Below are positions 23,237 to 35,329 of a stretch of 64,000 bases of DNA, piece by piece (position 1 is the first letter of the stretch; each line of letters starts with the position of its first letter). The stretch comes from Anarhynchus alexandrinus. Its lineage: Eukaryota > Chordata > Aves > Charadriiformes > Charadriidae. The notes beneath the pieces were generated by a model. It saw only the letters and a list, made by a program, of their open reading frames with translations, made no database searches and was not told the DNA's origin. The position numbers were made by a program, and so were the translations under genes. The stretch spans positions 518,813-582,812 of the forward strand of contig VUYV01000295.1 in assembly GCA_008711295.1 (NCBI GenBank), in the 5' to 3' direction.

Positions 23237-23530
23237 CAAGGAGTGCTGAAGCCTTTGAAAAGTTTAACGGAAATATTTGTGGCAATCAACCAGCTGATTC
23301 CTGTGTGAAACCTCATACTCTTCCTTGGAGACCTAAAAGAAATTGTGCAGTTTGTCATACCACACGCTGCTCATTAGGACCAGTATTCATTGCTCCAACA
23401 GACAACCTAATAAGATTTAAGTTGGTTAGAGAGACGCTTCTGTGATTAACATCTCTGCTTTAGGAAGTAGCATCCAGTAATAACTGTCAAAGCACCACCC
23501 AGCATGTAATAAATACACGTGCTAAGAGAA
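23237..23530 (+). other. candidate alternative terminal exon with poly(A) signal
   Basis: A long pyrimidine tract and acceptor (CTTTTTCCCAG, ending 23236) precede an open frame of about 69 codons ending with TGA at 23443-23445. AATAAA follows at 23508-23513. Read in phase 1, the phase of all the MGARP tail donors, the frame is open from the first base and begins ARSAEAFEKFNGNICGNQ. The peptide is not acidic and has several Cys, including CAVCHTTRC, so it does not resemble MGARP. It may equally be a pure 3'UTR exon after 20617, or chance. Confidence 0.3.
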
Positions 23531-26500
23531 GCGGTAGACTTAACTGAAACCATGTCAAGTGAACTTGTTCTAGGTCTTTCTTGTCTTGTTATGTACATAG
23601 ATTTCTTATTTTTGGTCCAAACTGTGCTGCATAATTATACCATTGTAACATTCCGTGCTAAAATGTAAGTAAAAGGTTTTAACTAAGTTAAAAACTTATA
23701 AAAATTACCTGTTAGTATTTTTAAATTGGGTCACGGGGAAAATAACAACCTTGTTTGCTCCCAAGTTTGGATTTGCAATTGTAAGCATACGACATTTGGC
23801 TGTACAAGATCTAATTTTCCCCCTGCATAAGCATTTTAGATGCTTCCCTTCCTTGCACAATAATATCCAGGAGTAAACATTTTTAAGGCTCCTGCTTTGA
23901 GAACGAAACCCATTTGCAAGTAGTAGCAATAGGTACTATATGGCATGAAAATCAAAATAACGCCAGTTGAAGTTATCACGATTGATTGAAGTGGTGGCTC
24001 CTACCTTGAGGGCGCTGGGCCCTGTTCCTACCGAACCTTATTCAGCTTGTTGTAGTCCTTCTATGTTGTTCTGCCTTAGCAATGACATGCAGCGGTGGGA
24101 TAACAACCCGGAGCTTTGCGAGAACACTCTTGTACAAATCACGAGCAATTTAGGCTATGGTAAAGCTCCTCTCCCAGCGCTCACAGGTGGCCAGCAAAAT
24201 CCCTGTGGAAGGCTATGCCACAGGTGTTCAAATGCACAAGGATTCTTAGGGACTAATATAGAACAGAATAGCTAAATTATCTTATCTTGTTAGTATTACC
24301 TTAATAATGAAAAAAAATCTACAATGAATAATGGGTTTGTATAACACTTCTCCGAACCAGCCGTTGTGCTATGTGCATGTGCATGAGTGTGCATCTACTA
24401 CAAAATTTGTACTGAGACCCATTATAGCCATCACAGAATGGCAATAATTCTAAACCAGGGCCAAATAAGGTGTATTATACACAATTTATATAGAAAGTAT
24501 GGATTATAAGGTGCATCTGACTGCTTTCTCTTCAAGCAGACCTTTGGGAAAATGTTGAAAGGGAAATGACAGTATTATGACATTCCTACCCGTGGCACAA
24601 AGCAACACATGCTCCTTTCCCCATCGTAAAGCAAATTATAACAGCATTCCAACAAAAATGCAGCCTATTGTCCCTGTATCTGCTTAGGAATAACTGGAAT
24701 AATGCAGAGGCAACATCAGGCTCCTGAGCTTCAAGAAGCCATACCACAGCCTTCTGCTTAAAGGGTAAGCCACTGTGATGAAAAGCAATTTTTGTAGACA
24801 AAGCTACTGGAATAAAAGTCTTAGACTGCTATTTCGTTGGATGAGAGTCTATCTTTATTTATCTGGTAGATTAAACATCCTGTGATGGATGCATACTCTT
24901 AAATGTTCCGTTTCGTCACTTGCACTAATGCCCAGTGAAAGAAACTGTTTCTAATGTCTGCAGCTGGCAGTAGGGTTTCTGAAATTGTAGGCTTTGCTGA
25001 ATGTCCCTTTGTCTCTGGAACTGCTCTGGTACATGGCAAAATGTATTAGCCCTTGGGAACAAATGCCTGAAGAATTGAAGCACAACCTACAATGTGCTTT
25101 CCAAAGCTTTAAATCTTTCTGATTTCAAAAAATGTAAGAGTACCAGGATAGCCTGTGCCTATGCTTCATGTCAGAGATCCTTTTTTTTTTAAACTAAAAA
25201 AACCCCACCACTCTTGAAAGCCAAAGGAACTAGGAATATGTTATAAACTCTAGCTTTGGAGTGATGAGATGTAGCAGAGCATGGTCTGCTTCAGGACTTG
25301 ATTATCCTAGATTAACAACAGAGATACTTTGCAATTTGCAGATGGCTGCTCTTCAAAATAAATAGCCAATAACTGCATGCAGAATGCCTTGTTGCTTAAT
25401 CAGAAATTCTTTGTCTTACTGGTTTAGGTGGTCTCTGGCCACCAACTGATCGTTTTTATCAGTCATGTCAGTATGGAGTCTAATTACCACACAGATAGAT
25501 ATTTTTCTGTCCTTCACCTCCAGAAAAGTGAATTTTTGAGTTGCTACACCAGGGCTGTGATGAACCATAGAGAACGGTGACAGCGTTTTGGCTCATTGAG
25601 GAGAACGAGATCCCAGCAGCCAGCAGGCACAATGCAAGGCTAAAGGAGATGGGGGGAAAAGGTTTGCTCTTGACAATACACTTCAAAGCTCAAAGTAAAA
25701 CTTGAGATTCCTGAATTTGTCCAAACCGAAAATTGCTCCTCTGCACTCAGCAAGTACGTGTGAAAGCAGCTGGCAAAGCGTTTCACCTCCCTCTAGCGCT
25801 AGTTCACGTGAAGGGTGACAGCCAGCCTGGTGCTGCTGGCAGCAGTTTACTTAGCTGAAATGCCGGAGACAGATGAAGTCCATTTAGCGGTTTCAGTTTT
25901 ACTCTCTGCCTGTGTTCATGTCAATATAGATTTTCAATTTTATTTTCATTTGCTTCTTAAAAACGTAGGAAAATTACTTAAAAAGACCACTCAAACTGCA
26001 AGTTGGTACTCAAAATTTGGAAAATCTGAGAGTAAAATACTTTAACCAAGATTTCTTGTGCCTGTGCAGCAAGCTTTGATGATGTAATGAAACGCTATTT
26101 TTTATCTGTTTTTCTGGAAGAAAAACAACCCAAAACCCCCAAGAAACCTAAACCAAGCCAAGAACCGAGGTTGTGCTTTTTTCTGCACCTGTTGGTTTCT
26201 CTCGTTTCCTCTCCCTCACCAATTTTGAAACAACTAGCCAACCCCAGCGTCTGTTTTACCAGAGAGGTGGGAAGGACACAAAGTTCCTGCCAGTTGAGTG
26301 ATGACTGAGGAGATCAGTAGCTTATTTTGTGGTGTTTGCCAGCAGATGAGCAAATGTGCACGTATGACGTAGCTGAGTAGCACTTTGGTGGCAATAATCA
26401 GCTACTGCAGATGCTGTTTCCTCTCTGCTGGTGGTTGGGGAGTGAAAGACGGAGCCTACAGCACTCCCGGAGGAGAGCTGAGGGCACAGGCGTGTATGGG

Positions 26501-27329
26501 GTGGGGGGAGACATGCAGGGACAGAAGGCATTTTGTGTGAAAGGATGTAGGAGCTACTGTGTCACTTGGTCTGCCGCCTATGGATTAGCTCGTTTCCACA
26601 GAGTGCTGCTCCCCTTGCCGTACCGACAGTTCCGCTCTTAGGAAAGGTACTTCTTGGTTGTACGCTTTGCTGTTCCCCTGCTCGCCTGCTGCAGAAGACG
26701 GAAGGCGCACAGGACGATGCAAATAAGGTCTATTCCCAGAGTGACAGGCAGCAAATGTCATCGTGGGGAACTGGATTCTCCTGCCTCCCGGTCTTTACCC
26801 CTCTGTTTGGGATGCTGTGGGAAATGTTGCCTCCTCCAACCTTATTGGGATGGGAAGAAGGGCTAAAACTGGAAGTTTCTGTGCCGGAGCTGTTCCTGCC
26901 ATTTGCTTGAACTGCAGGTAATTAAACAGGTTGTTGAAATGGCATGATTTGCTTAGTGGTTTAGCTGTCTGCAAACTTCCTCTTGACATGTTACCAGACT
27001 CAAGCGATGGCTTTAGCAAGCTCTGAAAGAAAGGCTGCTTGCCGTTGATGTTCAACAGCTCCTGTATAACAAACAAATGGGAAGCTTCTGTGGAAGAGAA
27101 GACTCTTCTTCATGTGGTCTATTAATTATTCGTATCAGCTTCATGTGCAGATTCAGTGGCTCTTAACTACCTAAAAATCTCGCTTGTTTAGTGATAAATA
27201 GTTTTTGTTATTTTAAACCTCCATGATTCAATGATCTTTCAAAAGATATATGTGTGAGCTCTGCTTGTCCGTGCTTTGTCTCAGGAAGTTCGGCTGCCTG
27301 TGCTTTGTCTTCTCAGCTCGGCATTGACT

Positions 27330-28060
27330 GCAGTATGCAAACCAATTAAATTAAAGGGGAAAATATAGAGAATAAGTGGAGAAGGAGAGACAGTAATATG
27401 TATCAACATCATATTCCCTCTTTTTCTTTCTCTCTCTGTAATTAAATTAAATTACTGAGGTCTGTGGCCATTCGTTGATCACCTTCCCATAATGTGATTT
27501 TTTTTTTCTGTCTTCTTTCTTCCTGTATAAGGTTATTTTATTTCTCAGTAGTTACTGGGAAATGTTATTCTCCAGTGAGGGCTAATTGAGAATATTCAAC
27601 CATTGGGCAACATGCACTCACATTATCAAGCAGAAGAGGGCACTAAATCAAAAGCAATGTGATTACTAAAACCTAGAACACAGAAAGAATCCCCTATCCC
27701 CAAAACTTGGAGCTGAACAATACAGGAAGAAATGAATAATGTATGGGTTTTTTTTTCCACTGGAGAAAATTGGCTTGATTTTTTTTTTTTTTTTAAGTTT
27801 AATTGTGGTTTGGAGCAAATCCAAATCATACAGATCCTTTTCATTCCACTGTTGTAGTAAGTGACTAATTTCCAATGCAAAGTATTTGGTGCCGAGGCTG
27901 CTATAATACAAGAGGAGCCAAACCTGGAGTAACTGTTGAAGGCTTGACAGTTCTTGCCAATGGGAACACAATGAGGCTGGACGTGAATGTCCTTGTTTCC
28001 ATTTAAATGATTAATGAAATTCTATGAAATCAAAATCACTGCAGTCTTGCCCCTTTTCGC
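27330..28060. promoter_or_regulatory. candidate conserved noncoding / enhancer-like block
   Basis: Dense homeodomain-type sites (AATTAAATTAAA near 27345 and a run of TAATTAAATTAAATTA near 27440) are followed by low-repeat unique sequence with AT-rich palindromes such as CATTTAAATG at about 28000. It has no coding signature. This is a judgement from texture alone; conservation cannot be seen in one sequence. Confidence 0.25.
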
Positions 28061-31000
28061 TTATTACAAGTATCAGCAGTAGAAGGAGGTTACACAAAGT
28101 ATTCAGTCCTGGTTATAAACAAAGAGAGAAGGGCTTTGAAGTGTTTGAAGTTGTTACTTTATGAGAAAAACTGTAATGCCTTAATTTCCACCCCCTGCTC
28201 GTTCGCTTTCAGCATGTCTCTTCTCAGAATTTTGTCTTCTACACCAGTTCTGAGGTAATCGTCACTCGGGCACTGTCCACGTGAAGACACTTACTAATTG
28301 CAGAGCTTGGATGTTTCTAAATGAAAAGTAGTTTCCAGTGCTGAAATAATATGCTGTGAAAGATAAATTTGTCTTTGAGGACAATTCTTTTTTTCCTTTT
28401 TCTTTAAAGAAAAACATTTGAAAACAAGACTGGATAGTCTCTGTAGGAAAATTTCTTCTCGCAAAACATCACAGTTTCCGAAGGGTTTTCCTGTATCAGA
28501 AGGGTTTAGTGTGAGCATTCTGTTTTCTGCTATGTCTAAATTAAGAAAATCAACATGCCACGTACATCCCATGTATTTTTTGAGTGAAAATGAGGTAAAG
28601 TCCTCTTTCACACTTATTCTAACTTAGATTGTTTTTCCTAAAATATCGCAACTGTTCTATTTTAAAATATAACTAACATACAGCAACAAACTGCTACAGA
28701 CTCTCCTCCTTTATATCTGTGTAAGTCCTCCTTTCATAAAAACAACACAAATCTATTCAAGGGTAAAATCCTGCCCCTGACAGGCTTGTTTCAGCATTGC
28801 ATCGCTCCCCTGCTCTGATCACGTAACTCCCACATAATTAGTGGCATTGCAACCTCTGCAACGCTGAGGATCAGAAGCTTCTTGTGCTTACCCACTTTAC
28901 AAGCACAGTAGCATTGTAGTTTTAAGGAAAGGAGGGTGTCTGTTTGTTTTCTGGCTTGAGGTTTTATTTTATTTTCTTCTAACTTGTATGCCATTAAGGG
29001 GAAATTATAAAGGAGACAGAATGAATTCAGAAAAGATTAGGATTAGACATGCAATTTAAAGGACTTTACTGTAAAATATAAGCTGCTTTAGCAGCCTACA
29101 GCATGAAAAAATCATGGGGTAGATAGGAAATTTAAGTAAGTTTGAGTCAAGCTGACACTAGCCATGTGTCTTCACAGCACAGAAACCTTGCATTTGGGGC
29201 AAGAAGAAGTCTGGAACTTTGACTTAAATCTGTCAGATCTGGAATTCTTCACACCTTTATTTATCTGGTATTTATCCTTGGCAGTAGGAATATACAAATC
29301 ATCAGATTGATAGACCTCAGATTAGGTTCCATAACCCTGCAACAATAACTCCAAAAGCTGGTGAGTCTTGCTTGTGCGTGCCAAGTTAACCTGATCCCCA
29401 GCCTGGGCTCCAGAAGGCATATTCCTCCCTGCCCCACAGGCAGGAGAGGCTGCAGGAGATGGGCTGCCTGCCCCCATAAAGTGTGAGCGCCAACTTGCTT
29501 TCTAAGGATCAATGGCCTGTTTGACCAGCACCTTGCAGTGGCAGGGATTGAAAGCACTGGTGCCACCCTCCGCTACTTCTCTGTCGTATTTTTGTACCTT
29601 TTGTACAAAGTATTACAGGACTTGGGGAAACATTTGTCGCTTTGTCATATATGAAATAGATACCCAGTGGCCCTTTCTGGACTCAGCATTTGTGGTATTG
29701 CTACCTGCAGTTGCCTGGGACTGGTACTAAAGATCTGTTCCAGTTATCCATGGTGTGTCAAAACAGCCCTCTCCGTTTTGGATCTGCCCAACTCGGTCCA
29801 GCCCATCGGCACGATAGATGAGGAACTGGTCTCCTGATTTCTGTGTCTGCTCTGCACTGGGGTACAGCGACTCAAAGGATATGATGCTGTCCAGACTACT
29901 CCCGCTTCTCACTATTCTGAGTGGTATTTTTCCACCAGCAGTAATCTCTGAGCTCTCAGCTTATAATGTAATATTTTTTTTTTCCTATGAGGGCTTAGTA
30001 GGGTCTTAGAGGTCATCTTATATAAAAGCAAGATCATTCAAATGTTTCAGAGTTGTGCTAGTGACGTGACTGCTTTTGGGACAAATACATACAACAAAAT
30101 ATCTATCCCAAACAGCCCATCAGGAATTTCCTTCCTGCTGGCAGAGACAGCTTCAGTAATGTGTAAAGCAGCAGCCAGTAACATCCCTTGTAGCAGGCTG
30201 ACAATGAACATCCTAGAATCCAACTGTTAGTTTTAGCAAGCATAGGGATTGGATTTTGGGTTTCGTTTCTACAGACTATCCTTATTTTGGATAATTTTAT
30301 GCTTAGAGCTTCCTTGAAAATGCCGCGTTTACAGGTTTACAATTAAATGGTAACACGCTATGTATCCAAGACCAAGTAGAACTTCCATTAGGATGCCTTT
30401 TAAGCACTTTTAACGCTTGTCTCACAGCTTCACATTTTCCATAGCTATATACAAAGCAAGCCCTACTGTAACGCTTGGTTTACCATGGATTTGTGGTCTA
30501 TATGGAAGTTCCCCTATCGTCTTTATCTCTGTAATCCCAGCTGTATCCTCTGTGGTCCATGTGATCCTCTTGCTGCTGCCCCATCAGGCCTTCCTCACAT
30601 CTTCTAATCCCAGTAGCACCACCAGTTTCCCACTGTATCTCCATATACCTCAAATGCCTTGTTTTTTAACTGGGGGAGAAAGCAAGTCAGGTAAGCAATA
30701 GCATCGCTGTAGCTGGTACGCAGCTATATGCATATCGATACATCAATTGGCTGCTGTGGGTCAGTGTAAAAAATAGCTGCTTTCTGGTGGGGACACACAC
30801 TGGTGTCAGTCTCACCTGCACCAATACTTTCATTCTTGAAACTTGTAGGAAATGATCTTTGAGATCTCTACCCTTTTATAAAATCAAGCTGAAATTGGCA
30901 AATAATGTCAAAGGAATGATAGAGAGATGGATAGACACACAGATAGCTAGGTCGCAATAAAGCTTGTTTCCTTAGGCTAAAATGTAGCTTAATTTAGTGA

Positions 31001-31315
31001 TGTTGGAATACTGCACAGCAAAAATGGGATGCTTTTCTAGGACTCTATAAGCACAATATCAAGTCTATTAAAAGTTCATGTAAAAAAAGAAACAAAAAAA
31101 CAAACAAAAATATTGCCATTTTTATTTTAGAAATTATTAATAGTTTTTACCATTGCTCTGCCTCTAGAGTTTTCACAAAACAGTCTGTATGTTCTGCAAG
31201 TCTACCCTAGGAAGGAAAAAACCCTAATTACACCTGTAAAGTTACTGCTACTTCATTAAGAATGATTTACAGAATGGACTGACTGACAGAAGGGTCGTGG
31301 GACCCTCACTCCCTT

Positions 31316-31367
31316 ATTTCTTCTGGGTCATTTCTTGGTCATTTCTTCTGGGTCATACTTCTGGGTC
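31316..31367. repeat. short imperfect tandem repeat, four units
   Basis: Four consecutive units of 14, 11, 14 and 13 bases are based on ATTTCTTCTGGGTC. The second unit lacks three bases and the fourth lacks one and differs at its start. Confidence 0.85.
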
Positions 31368-32241
31368 TGAATCAGTGTAACTTTCCCCTTTTATCTGAAC
31401 AACCAAAGGCAGTAAGCTCGGCATGTAGAATTAGATAGGCTACAGTCTTTTGAGGATCAACGTTTAAAAAGCACTGTGGACCGCAGCTTTCTATATGCAA
31501 AAGGGGCAGAGAAGCATCTGTTGAACTGCTGACCCCATGTTATTGCATAGCAGTATCCCAGCAATAGCAGTTTTGAATCGACTGCAGGTCTATCTCATGA
31601 GTGGGTGAAAAGGGCCACCTTTTTTTTTTAATAGCTGCATCACTTATATAACTTAAAAAATAATTTAGCAGAACTGATCCACATCTCTTGATGGCCCTGC
31701 TTTTTTCATTTTGAAGTTTAATATTTTTCAGCATAGCTTTCCAACTAGCTTAAGGTAAACCAAAAAGAGTTGTTCCTGAGAGAAATACAATTTTCCATAT
31801 GAAGAGTTAATCTAGTTTTGTTAAAAAAACCCAACAAAACAAAACAAACAAAAAGAAGCAACAGCAGAGAAAGAAATGAAGATGCCATTGTGATTATCTC
31901 GAACCAGTGCTGTTTTTCTCTGCAGAGAAGCACAGGTCTCTATGCTCAGAGAGCACTTGCCACGACTCCCTCCCAGAGAGGTGCTGCTGAACTTCCACTG
32001 AAAATGGCTGCACAGCTCAGCTCGTTAGAAGAAAAATTGAGAAGTGGGCACTGCATAAATAAACTAAAGTAAGGGATGCAGAAATATTTGTCCCATGGCG
32101 TCCGAACAGAGTGGAGAAAACCTGAATAAATAGAGGACTGCAGGTGGCAGGAAAACAAACATCATTACAGAAGGGACCACTTAAAGTCTATCCTTAGAGC
32201 ACCCCTAAGTGGTGGCCATGTCACACAGTGACACCGTGAAG

Positions 32242-32279
32242 GAGCTACGGAGATGTACAAGAGCTACGGAGATGTGCAG
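32242..32279. repeat. 19-base tandem duplication
   Basis: GAGCTACGGAGATGTACAA is followed directly by a second copy with two changes, ending GTGCAG. Confidence 0.9.
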
Positions 32280-32649
32280 CTTTCGTTTATGTGGCTTTTG
32301 TTCAGCTGACAGTGGGCCTATGTTTTGAAAAAAGCTGTCTGCTCTTCTTCTCCATGACAAGGATCATGGCAAGAGGTTTTCTTCTTTCTCTGGATTTTAA
32401 CTTGGACCCATGGAAAGAAGAAGAAGAAAAAAAAAATAACTAAAAGAGTGAGCACATGAAGTCAGGACTAATTAAGCACTAAAGATGAAGCTGACAGCAC
32501 TTAGGTTGCCAGGCTGCAAAAGAACTAGAATGGAGGGCTAAAACTCCCACCCAGATAGACTAATTTCCAGCCTAAAATGAGGCACTTTTTGCCATGAACC
32601 CTTTAATCTTTTCCTCCCAATATCCTACCCTTTTCTTGACTTTTTCTTT

Positions 32650-33230
32650 TCTTTGTTATAGGTAGTCTTCATTTATTTTATATTGTCAACTGCTATCTCC
32701 GATCTAATCCCAAAGCCTATAAAATGTGAACTTCCATCTTCCACTGTCCATGAAATTCTAACTTTACACCTTTGTTGATAAAATTTGCGTGTTTGTATGT
32801 TAGAACATTAAAATAATTACATTTTCTAATATGCAAACACTGAATGCTATTCTATAATTTCTAGCAGCAACATGGATGTCATCTATATCGTTAATAATTT
32901 TTTCCCATGTAGTTTAATACTTCCTTTTAAAGATAAACAAAAAGATCTAAAAGCGATCTCTCTCATCTTTTAAACATCAGACAACTGAAGTTTCATTTTG
33001 CTTAATGTAAACTAGTAGCAAATTCTGTAATTAACGACATCCAAGTGTACACCTTATTAAATGTCTGGCAAGCTTAGTGTGTGGCAAAACGTCAAATTTG
33101 CTATGATGTGTGCTTTATTACAAAGTGACGGCCAAGTTAAAGTTTACACCTCAGTAGTGGCCACTTACATAAGAGGCTGCTGGTAGCACCATCTATTATT
33201 AATATCGCCTGACATGTTTTTGGAAGGAAA
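32650..33230. promoter_or_regulatory. candidate conserved noncoding block
   Basis: Unique AT-rich sequence with retained CpGs and homeodomain/HNF1-like sites (GTTAATAATTTT near 32891, TAATTAAC near 33030). There is no coding frame or repeat. Regulatory function is only inferred from texture. Confidence 0.2.
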
Positions 33231-34227
33231 GAACTCCGCTGTTTCCATGCTTCAGGACACAGGCCTGATATTTTTAGGGCTACCTTTATTGTCAGGGAGA
33301 TGTTTGTGCCATCCCCTGGGGAAAATAACCACCCATGTTATATATCCTGGAAAATTTGTACATAACCTGTAAAAACCAGTCTGATTCCAGGACCTAAAGA
33401 CACCTGAAAGATATTTCCTTAGGAAAAGAAGCTGATACTGCGAAGATGCAGAGGAAAGAAATATCCAGTTCTGATGCATAAGGAACGGGAGTCAGACCTG
33501 TAGAGCATTGGGTGGTAATATGCCTAAGGCAGAAACGGAGGAGTGGAAATCAGACTTGGTGGAGAAGGAGATGAACAGGAGCACCAAAGGAGCCATAGAC
33601 GAGGACGGTCAGATGGAAACTGAGATGCAGCAGAGAAGTGCTTTTGCAGACTGATGAAGGTGAGAAGCATATGCGTGTGGTTGTGTACTGTATGTATACT
33701 GCTGCTCAGCAGGTTCCTGTTAAAAAAGAGCATGTCAGACTTTTACAATGTACAGGCACAAGGGGGCCCAAATCAGTTTGAACAGAAAACCTTCAGTCTA
33801 GAGTTCCTTCCAAGCGAGTGGCTTTGCAACGTTGAGTCTCCTTGGAAATGTGATTTTTTTTTTTGTCTGTAATGAAAACATAATGACTCCTATTCAGCTA
33901 AAACTCTTTTGCTTATTACTGTGAAATGCAATGAAGGGTATGTATAATGGTTACAGCCCAATATTTGTAGAGGAGAATACCAATTATGCCCTAAACCTCT
34001 CAGATGACGCTAGCTCAATAGTCTTGATATGTGCTTGGTTTGTGAGCATACTCTGACAATGACACATCTCATATTGACAAGGAAATAACGAATGTTGGAT
34101 TACAAATTTGGCTAATTTCCAAAACCGTGCGCTCTAAAAGAGACGGCTGTCATTGAAGAAAACTTGAAACTGACATTTCAGCGTTGCCCCTACAAGCCAC
34201 TGGCTGCAATCAGTTCTGTAGGCCTGA

Positions 34228-34475
34228 ACTGCAGAATCACAGAATGGTTTGGGTTGGAAGGAGCCATAAAGATCATCGGGCAGCGACACCTCCCACCAGA
34301 CCAGGTTGCTCACAGCCCCATCCAGCCTGGCCTTGAACACCTCCAGGGATGGGGCATCCACAGCTTCTCTGGGCAACCTGTTCCAGTGCCTCACCACCCT
34401 CAGAGTGAAAAATTTCTTCCTAATATCTCATCTAAATCTACCCTCTTCCAGTTTAAAGCTGTTACCCCTCATCCA
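34228..34475 (-). mobile_element. CR1 LINE 3' fragment, minus strand
   Basis: On the minus strand this reads as the tail of a CR1 non-LTR retrotransposon. The 3' end of the reverse transcriptase ORF is recognisable (RLPREAVDAPSLEVFKARLD), followed by the short 3'UTR and a terminal TTCTGTGATTCTG repeat near 34228. The copy is strongly 5'-truncated, as CR1 copies usually are, and is a dead fragment. It lies just upstream of the ELF2 CpG island. Confidence 0.93.
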
Positions 34476-34843
34476 CAGCTGCTCAGAAGCGTGGACAGCT
34501 CATTCTCTTGCGAACCGAAAGCAACCGCAGAAAATAATTACCTGTCTGGGGCTGTATGCAAACGTTGGGAAGGGCTTTTAAAAGCAGGCAACTGTTAACC
34601 CCTTCCCGACGCAGGGCCGCGCCTAAGGGTCACCGAGACCCCCTTCACCACAAGTTTTCCCCCTCAGCCTCACTCTCTGCCTCCTCTACGCCGGGCACGA
34701 AGGCCCGAACCACCCCTCGGGAGCGGGACGAAAGGAAAGAAGGAAGGAGCGACGGGAGGGAAGGAGGGCTCCTCGCCCCGCCGCCGGCCGCCGCCTGAGG
34801 GGAGCCCCGCGCCCCGGCCCGGCCAACGGCCCCGGCGCAGCGC

Positions 34844-34854
34844 TGCGCAGGCGC
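34844..34854. promoter_or_regulatory. NRF1-type site
   Basis: TGCGCAGGCGC contains the palindromic GCGCANGCGC core of the NRF1 consensus, inside the CpG island. It is a prediction from motif match only. Confidence 0.5.
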
Positions 34855-34863
34855 GGGGCGGCC

Positions 34864-35329
34864 NNNNNNNNNNNNNNNNNNNNNNNNNNNNNNNNNNNNN
34901 NNNNNNNNNNNNNNNNNNNNNNNNNNNNNNNNNNNNNNNNNNNNNNNNNNNNNNNNNNNNNNNNNNNNNNNNNNNNNNNNNNNNNNNNNNNNNNNNNNNN
35001 NNNNNNNNNNNNNNNNNNNNNNNNNNNNNNNNNNNNNNNNNNNNNNNNNNNNNNNNNNNNNNNNNNNNNNNNNNNNNNNNNNNNNNNNNNNNNNNNNNNN
35101 NNNNNNNNNNNNNNNNNNNNNNNNNNNNNNNNNNNNNNNNNNNNNNNNNNNNNNNNNNNNNNNNNNNNNNNNNNNNNNNNNNNNNNNNNNNNNNNNNNNN
35201 NNNNNNNNNNNNNNNNNNNNNNNNNNNNNNNNNNNNNNNNNNNNNNNNNNNNNNNNNNNNNNNNNNNNNNNNNNNNNNNNNNNNNNNNNNNNNNNNNNNN
35301 NNNNNNNNNNNNNNNNNNNNNNNNNNNNN
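34864..35329. other. assembly gap (466 N) in ELF2 CpG island
   Basis: A run of N flanked by very GC-rich sequence. Any transcription start and first exon are probably inside or next to it. Open frames drawn through it are artefacts. Confidence 0.99.

Larger units (their letters stand above)
23531..34227. other. intergenic region between MGARP and ELF2
   Basis: Nearly 11 kb with no coding exon recognised on either strand. Open frames of 60-115 codons (for example 23967-24275, 26411-26910, 29261-29566) lack family motifs and do not join through splice sites. It holds short tandem repeats at 31316-31367 and 32242-32279 and the noncoding blocks at 27330-28060 and 32650-33230 noted separately. 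Confidence 0.6.

Noticed and set aside
23967..24275. 102-codon plus-strand open frame
   Set aside because: No canonical ATG at its 5' end, no family motif, and no splice-site partner or conserved context.
26411..26910. Overlapping plus-strand frames of 70-114 codons
   Set aside because: Three frames overlap in GC-richer DNA without motif or splice signals; chance ORFs.
34134..34397. 87-codon minus-strand frame
   Set aside because: Not a host gene; it is the residual reverse transcriptase end of the CR1 fragment.
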